Below, one piece after another: positions 6,165 through 8,614 of a stretch of DNA of 8,614 bases. Positions within the stretch are counted from its first letter, which is position 1. Each line of letters begins with the position of its first letter. The notes beneath the pieces were generated by a model that was not told the DNA's origin, searched no databases, and was given only the letters and a program-made list of their open reading frames with translations. The stretch lies in the NCBI GenBank assembly GCA_020846515.1, contig JADLDX010000526.1:1-8614 (forward strand), given 5' to 3'. Source of the stretch: Pirellulaceae bacterium (lineage in GTDB: Bacteria; Planctomycetota; Planctomycetia; Pirellulales; Pirellulaceae). Made by a program: the position numbers and the translations under genes.

Positions 6165-6379
6165 TAGGCAGCCCGCTACCCCTGTTCACGAGGAATGTGC
6201 CCCGACCTCGAATGGCACGCTTCCACGTGCTTAGATTACTCCACATGAAGTGTAATTTGCTTGATGTGTAAAGTAGTTTGGGATCTTTACTGGGTCGAAG
6301 TCCCACTCGCACAACAACAACGCCGCCGCGCCCGTCGTTGAAAAGTGGCGAACCACACTTGACGAAACGGCCATTGTGC
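6165..6379. other. intergenic stretch upstream of the regulator gene
   Basis: About 215 bp with no gene I can support. A small hairpin GCACG-CTTCCA-CGTGC (6215-6230) lies about 50 bp after the antiporter remnant and might once have terminated it. No recognisable RNA gene is present. Confidence 0.4.
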
Positions 6380-6399
6380 GCGAGTATTAGAATATTCGC
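6380..6399 (+). promoter_or_regulatory. ArsR-type operator-like palindrome
   Basis: GCGAGTATTAGAATATTCGC is a 9-2-9 inverted repeat with one mismatched pair and a perfect GAATATTC inside it. It lies directly upstream of the predicted -10 box of the ArsR-family gene. AT-rich palindromes of the ATTC/GAAT type are usual binding sites for this family, so autorepression is likely. Confidence 0.55.
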
Positions 6400-6402
6400 A
6401 AA

Positions 6403-6418
6403 TGCTATAGTGGTGGAG
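6403..6418 (+). promoter_or_regulatory. extended -10 promoter and ribosome site of the regulator gene
   Basis: TGCTATAGT (6403-6411) fits an extended -10 element (TGnTATAnT). GGAG at 6415-6418 is the best ribosome site, about 13 bases before the ATG at 6432, slightly long. No good -35 box is visible; the operator-like palindrome overlaps where it would be. A start this close to the ATG would give a very short leader. Confidence 0.4.
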
Positions 6419-6431
6419 CGGTTGACGCAGC

Positions 6432-6788
6432 ATGAACAGACGAGACGCAATGCGGAAGTTCAAAGCTGAGATCTTTCAAGCTCTCGCTCACCCCACTCGG
6501 ATTTTTATTGTGCAGTCACTCGCGCAAGGAGAGATGACGGCCGGAAAGATAAGCGAAGTTGTCGGAATCACGCAGTCAAATGCTTCGCAACATTTGGCGA
6601 TCCTTCGCAACAAGCACGTCGTCGAAACGAGAAAAGATGGGAATTCAATCTACTATCGCCTGCGCGATCCGTTGTTCGGCGAAATGCTCGACAAAATGCG
6701 TCAGTACGTTGTGGCTCAAGCGATGGTCGCTATGAATCACGTGGCCGAGGATCAGGACGCTAACGCATCAGTCGATAACGTTGAATGA
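6432..6788 (+). CDS. ArsR-family winged-helix transcriptional regulator
   Basis: 118 residues. The ArsR/SmtB DNA-binding domain spans about 8-85: FQALAHPTRIFIVQSLAQGE (helices 1-2), GKISEVVGITQSNASQHLAI (helix-turn-helix, recognition helix around SNASQHLAIL), then the wing ETRKDGNSIYYRLRDP. Such proteins are dimeric repressors released by metals, thiols or other signals. This one contains no cysteine, so the classical ELCVCDL arsenic site and the two-Cys sulfide/persulfide switches (BigR/SqrR type) are absent. Its signal is unknown. The likely control is autorepression through the palindrome at 6380-6399. Its stop overlaps the next gene (ATGA), suggesting an operon with the 112-residue protein. 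A second Met at 6450 could also start it; I prefer 6432 because of the GGAG upstream. Family call firm, ligand unknown. Confidence 0.92.
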   Translation: MNRRDAMRKFKAEIFQALAHPTRIFIVQSLAQGEMTAGKISEVVGITQSNASQHLAILRNKHVVETRKDGNSIYYRLRDPLFGEMLDKMRQYVVAQAMVAMNHVAEDQDANASVDNVE

Positions 6789-7123
6789 TGAGCGATTCAT
6801 TTGGCATTGTAGGCATCGCGATTGTCGAAACTGGATTCGACCAGTTGGTGCACGACATCGCGATCACTGCCGATGACGAGCAATCGGCTAACAAGATCGA
6901 CGGATTGGTGAAAACTCCTTCAAGCGTGGTCTTTGTACCCCGATCAGCCCATGTCGTACTCTTACGCCTTGGCGAAAAAATTGAAGGCCTGTGTAATCGA
7001 GGGATTCATGGACCCGCCGCCGCATCGCCAGTCCTGGAAGGCAACGCCATGCTCTTGAACGATTGGGCAAATATCGATGCATTCCCAAAACGTTTCGCTA
7101 GGGAAGATGGCGATCAATCGTGA
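6785..7123 (+). CDS. unrecognised protein translationally coupled to the ArsR regulator
   Basis: 112 residues, starting MMSDSFGIVGIAIVETGFDQ. I do not recognise it. Its first ATG overlaps the regulator's TGA by four bases, so coupled translation is likely and its job probably belongs to the regulator's response. Visible features are a hydrophobic start (FGIVGIAIVETGF, 6-18), an acidic stretch (ITADDEQSANKID), a probable beta-strand pair SSVVFVPRSAHVVLLRLGEK, and a Gly/Ala-rich middle (GIHGPAAASPVLEG). One Cys is present (CNRG). There is no signal peptide or convincing membrane helix. The frame stays open for 28 codons after the TGA at 7121-7123, with a reading VHKYLIPGVGGINCEDIDLF. It may be a shortened form of a longer protein, or that may be chance. 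The coding call rests on the overlap and even codon use. Confidence 0.55.
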   Translation: MMSDSFGIVGIAIVETGFDQLVHDIAITADDEQSANKIDGLVKTPSSVVFVPRSAHVVLLRLGEKIEGLCNRGIHGPAAASPVLEGNAMLLNDWANIDAFPKRFAREDGDQS

Positions 7124-7237
7124 CAAGTGCACAAGTATTTAATTCCAGGCGTTGGCGGCATCAACTGCGAAGATATAGACTTATTCCTCAACGACGGTTT
7201 CTCGTGTTAGTCAATTAATCGAAAGCCTGAAATATTT

Positions 7238-8614
7238 ATGACCCCACCACGCATTATATACACCCTTACAGATGAAGCACCGGCGTTGGCGACGAGATCC
7301 TTGCTGCCAATCTTGAGAAAATTCGTGAGCGCGGCCCGAATCGATGTAGATATAGTCGACATTTCGCTCGCGTCTCGAATCGTAGCTGCCTTTCCAGATT
7401 ACCTAGAGGGATCTCAAAGACGTCCGGACGGACTTGCCATGTTGGGTGAGTTGGTCAAGTCGCGGGACGCCAACCTCATCAAACTTCCAAATATCAGTGC
7501 CTCAGTACCACAATTGGTCGCGGCTATCGGCGAACTGCAGGCGCAGGGATTGCCGATCCCAAATTATCCCCAAACCGCAGAAGGCACTGCACAAAGCGAG
7601 ATTCGTTCGCGTTACGAAAAAGTGCTAGGTAGCGCTGTCAATCCCGTGATTCGCGAAGGTAATTCTGATCGACGCGTAGCAACGCCTATAAAAAAATATG
7701 CCCAGGCGCATCCGCATTCGATGGGAGCATGGAGTGGCGACAGCCGTACTCATGTCGCGCATATGGATGGCGGTGATTTCTATGGCAGCGAGATTTCGCA
7801 TGTCATGTCTGCACCAGGGCAAATTCGGATCGAATTCACCGACGAACTTGGTAACAAATCGGTTCTGAAGAAGCTTGATTTGCAAGCCGGTGAAATCATC
7901 GACGCAGCCGTGATGAGTCGCGATGCGTTGCAGCAATTCTTCGTTCGTGAAATGGCGGATGCAAAAGAGAACGGGTTCCTTTTGTCGCTCCATTTAAAGG
8001 CGACGATGATGAAAATCTCCGACCCTGTGATCTTCGGTCATGCGGTAAACGCGTACTACCATAGCACATTGAGTAAATGGAAAAATGAGCTCGCCAGTTG
8101 CGGTTTCAATCCCAATAATGGAATCGCCGAGTTGATGAAGCGTATCGAGTCGTGGCCAGCTGAGCAGCAGTTGGCGTTCAAATCCGATCTACGCGAAGCT
8201 GAGCAAAATGGACCAAGTTTGGCCATGGTTGATTCCGCGCGGGGCATCACAAACTTACACAACCCAAGCGATGTCATCATTGATGCATCCATGCCGGCCA
8301 TGATACGGTCGTCGGGGCGAATGTGGGGGAGCGACGGAAAACTGCATGACACCAAGGCGCTGATCCCAGATCGCAGTTATGCCAGCGTGTACGAAGAGGC
8401 GATTCAGTATTGTAAAGAGCACGGAGCATTCAACCCAGCTACTATGGGTAGTGTTGCAAACGTCGGGCTTATGGCGCTTAAGGCCGAAGAGTATGGCTCG
8501 CACGGTTCTACTTTTATCATGGACCGTCCTGGAAACATGCGAGTCGTAGACGCCGAAGGAATCGAACTGCTCAAACATGAGGTTCAGACCGGTGATATCT
8601 GGCGGCTATGCCAA
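7238..8614 (+). CDS. icd: monomeric NADP-dependent isocitrate dehydrogenase (5' part; runs off the window)
   Basis: 459 codons with no stop before the right edge; the family is about 740 residues, so roughly 280 are missing. The enzyme decarboxylates isocitrate to 2-oxoglutarate with NADP+ in the TCA cycle. The sequence closely follows the monomeric (IDH-II, Azotobacter-type) family rather than the dimeric Icd: [14 protein letters not shown] (6-19), [13 protein letters not shown] (81-93), [16 protein letters not shown] (131-146, substrate-binding Ser/Arg region), [20 protein letters not shown] (158-177), DFYGSE (180-185), [13 protein letters not shown] (251-263, catalytic-type Lys), [20 protein letters not shown] (336-355, metal-binding Asp), [13 protein letters not shown] (367-379), [20 protein letters not shown] (399-418). 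The ATG at 7238 gives [10 protein letters not shown], aligning with the known N-terminus. The ribosome site is weak (GAAAG). It follows the regulator operon by 114 bp on the same strand; co-regulation is possible but unproven. Confidence 0.96.
   Translation, partial: MTPPRIIYTLTDEAPALATRSLLPILRKFVSAARIDVDIVDISLASRIVAAFPDYLEGSQRRPDGLAMLGELVKSRDANLIKLPNISASVPQLVAAIGELQAQGLPIPNYPQTAEGTAQSEIRSRYEKVLGSAVNPVIREGNSDRRVATPIKKYAQAHPHSMGAWSGDSRTHVAHMDGGDFYGSEISHVMSAPGQIRIEFTDELGNKSVLKKLDLQAGEIIDAAVMSRDALQQFFVREMADAKENGFLLSLHLKATMMKISDPVIFGHAVNAYYHSTLSKWKNELASCGFNPNNGIAELMKRIESWPAEQQLAFKSDLREAEQNGPSLAMVDSARGITNLHNPSDVIIDASMPAMIRSSGRMWGSDGKLHDTKALIPDRSYASVYEEAIQYCKEHGAFNPATMGSVANVGLMALKAEEYGSHGSTFIMDRPGNMRVVDAEGIELLKHEVQTGDIWRLCQ

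Noticed and set aside
6291..6310. CTGGGTCGAAGTCCCA resembles a tRNA T-arm
   Set aside because: The loop is not the standard TTCGANT with a 5-bp stem, and no acceptor, D or anticodon arms could be found in the preceding 60 bases, nor a CCA end.
6130..6450. 106-codon minus-strand frame between the antiporter remnant and the regulator
   Set aside because: It would start inside the ArsR gene and overlap the antiporter remnant. It has no recognisable domain or ribosome site.
7121..7123. TGA as a selenocysteine codon in the unrecognised protein
   Set aside because: No selenoprotein family match and no convincing SECIS-like hairpin right after the TGA. An ordinary stop is simpler.
7625..8578. Three minus-strand frames (7625-7993, 8056-8355, 8255-8578)
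   Set aside because: They are antisense to the strongly conserved monomeric isocitrate dehydrogenase frame and show no family likeness.

Overview
The window most likely comes from a planctomycete (Planctomycetota, Pirellulales-like). The grounds are an interspersed palindromic repeat with an AGCCGCAAGCGCGCTAGCG core between genes, a small conserved-looking protein beginning MSKEINVLAMVKG that I associate with this phylum, a lipoprotein of a planctomycete-like style, and a cyanophycin-synthetase-like gene. This placement rests on recall and gene style, not on a search.

Layout. (1) Positions 23-2134 (+) hold a shortened cyanophycin-synthetase-like ligase. Its N-terminal and ATP-grasp domains are intact, but its Mur-ligase-like half has lost the P-loop and the C-terminal domain. 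This resembles cyanobacterial CphA2, which polymerises ready-made beta-aspartyl-arginine. (2) Positions 2131-3033 (-) hold a complete XerC-type tyrosine recombinase, convergent with the first gene and overlapping it by three bases inside a shared TTAA. (3) Positions 3057-3213 hold a cluster of three REP-like palindromes ending in four perfect 13-bp tandem copies. (4) Positions 3245-3645 (-) hold a 104-residue protein of unknown function preceded by a possible 29-codon ORF whose stop overlaps its start. (5) Positions 3855-5021 (-) hold a lipoprotein with a TolB/CsgG-like N-terminal domain, followed by a hairpin region. (6) Positions 5163-5971 form an 809-bp non-coding segment bounded by perfect 22-bp inverted repeats and filled with about ten REP-like motifs (GGGGACAC heads and GCTAGC cores). 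The motifs run one way in the left third and the other way in the rest. (7) Just after it lies the 3' remnant of a CPA2-type Na+/H+ antiporter gene, about 6021-6164. (8) From 6378 come an ArsR-family regulator with an operator-like palindrome, a translationally coupled protein I do not recognise, and the first 459 codons of a monomeric NADP-isocitrate dehydrogenase that runs off the right edge.

How the genes relate. There is no single pathway. The first gene belongs to nitrogen-storage polymer synthesis and may continue a cph cluster to the left. XerC is housekeeping. The right-hand cluster is a small regulator operon next to a TCA-cycle enzyme. The middle (about 5.16-6.16 kb) looks like an accessory or rearranged zone: a REP-rich, possibly mobilisable cassette beside a truncated transporter gene. 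That zone is the most unusual part of the window. I found no transposase gene, CRISPR array, rRNA or tRNA.
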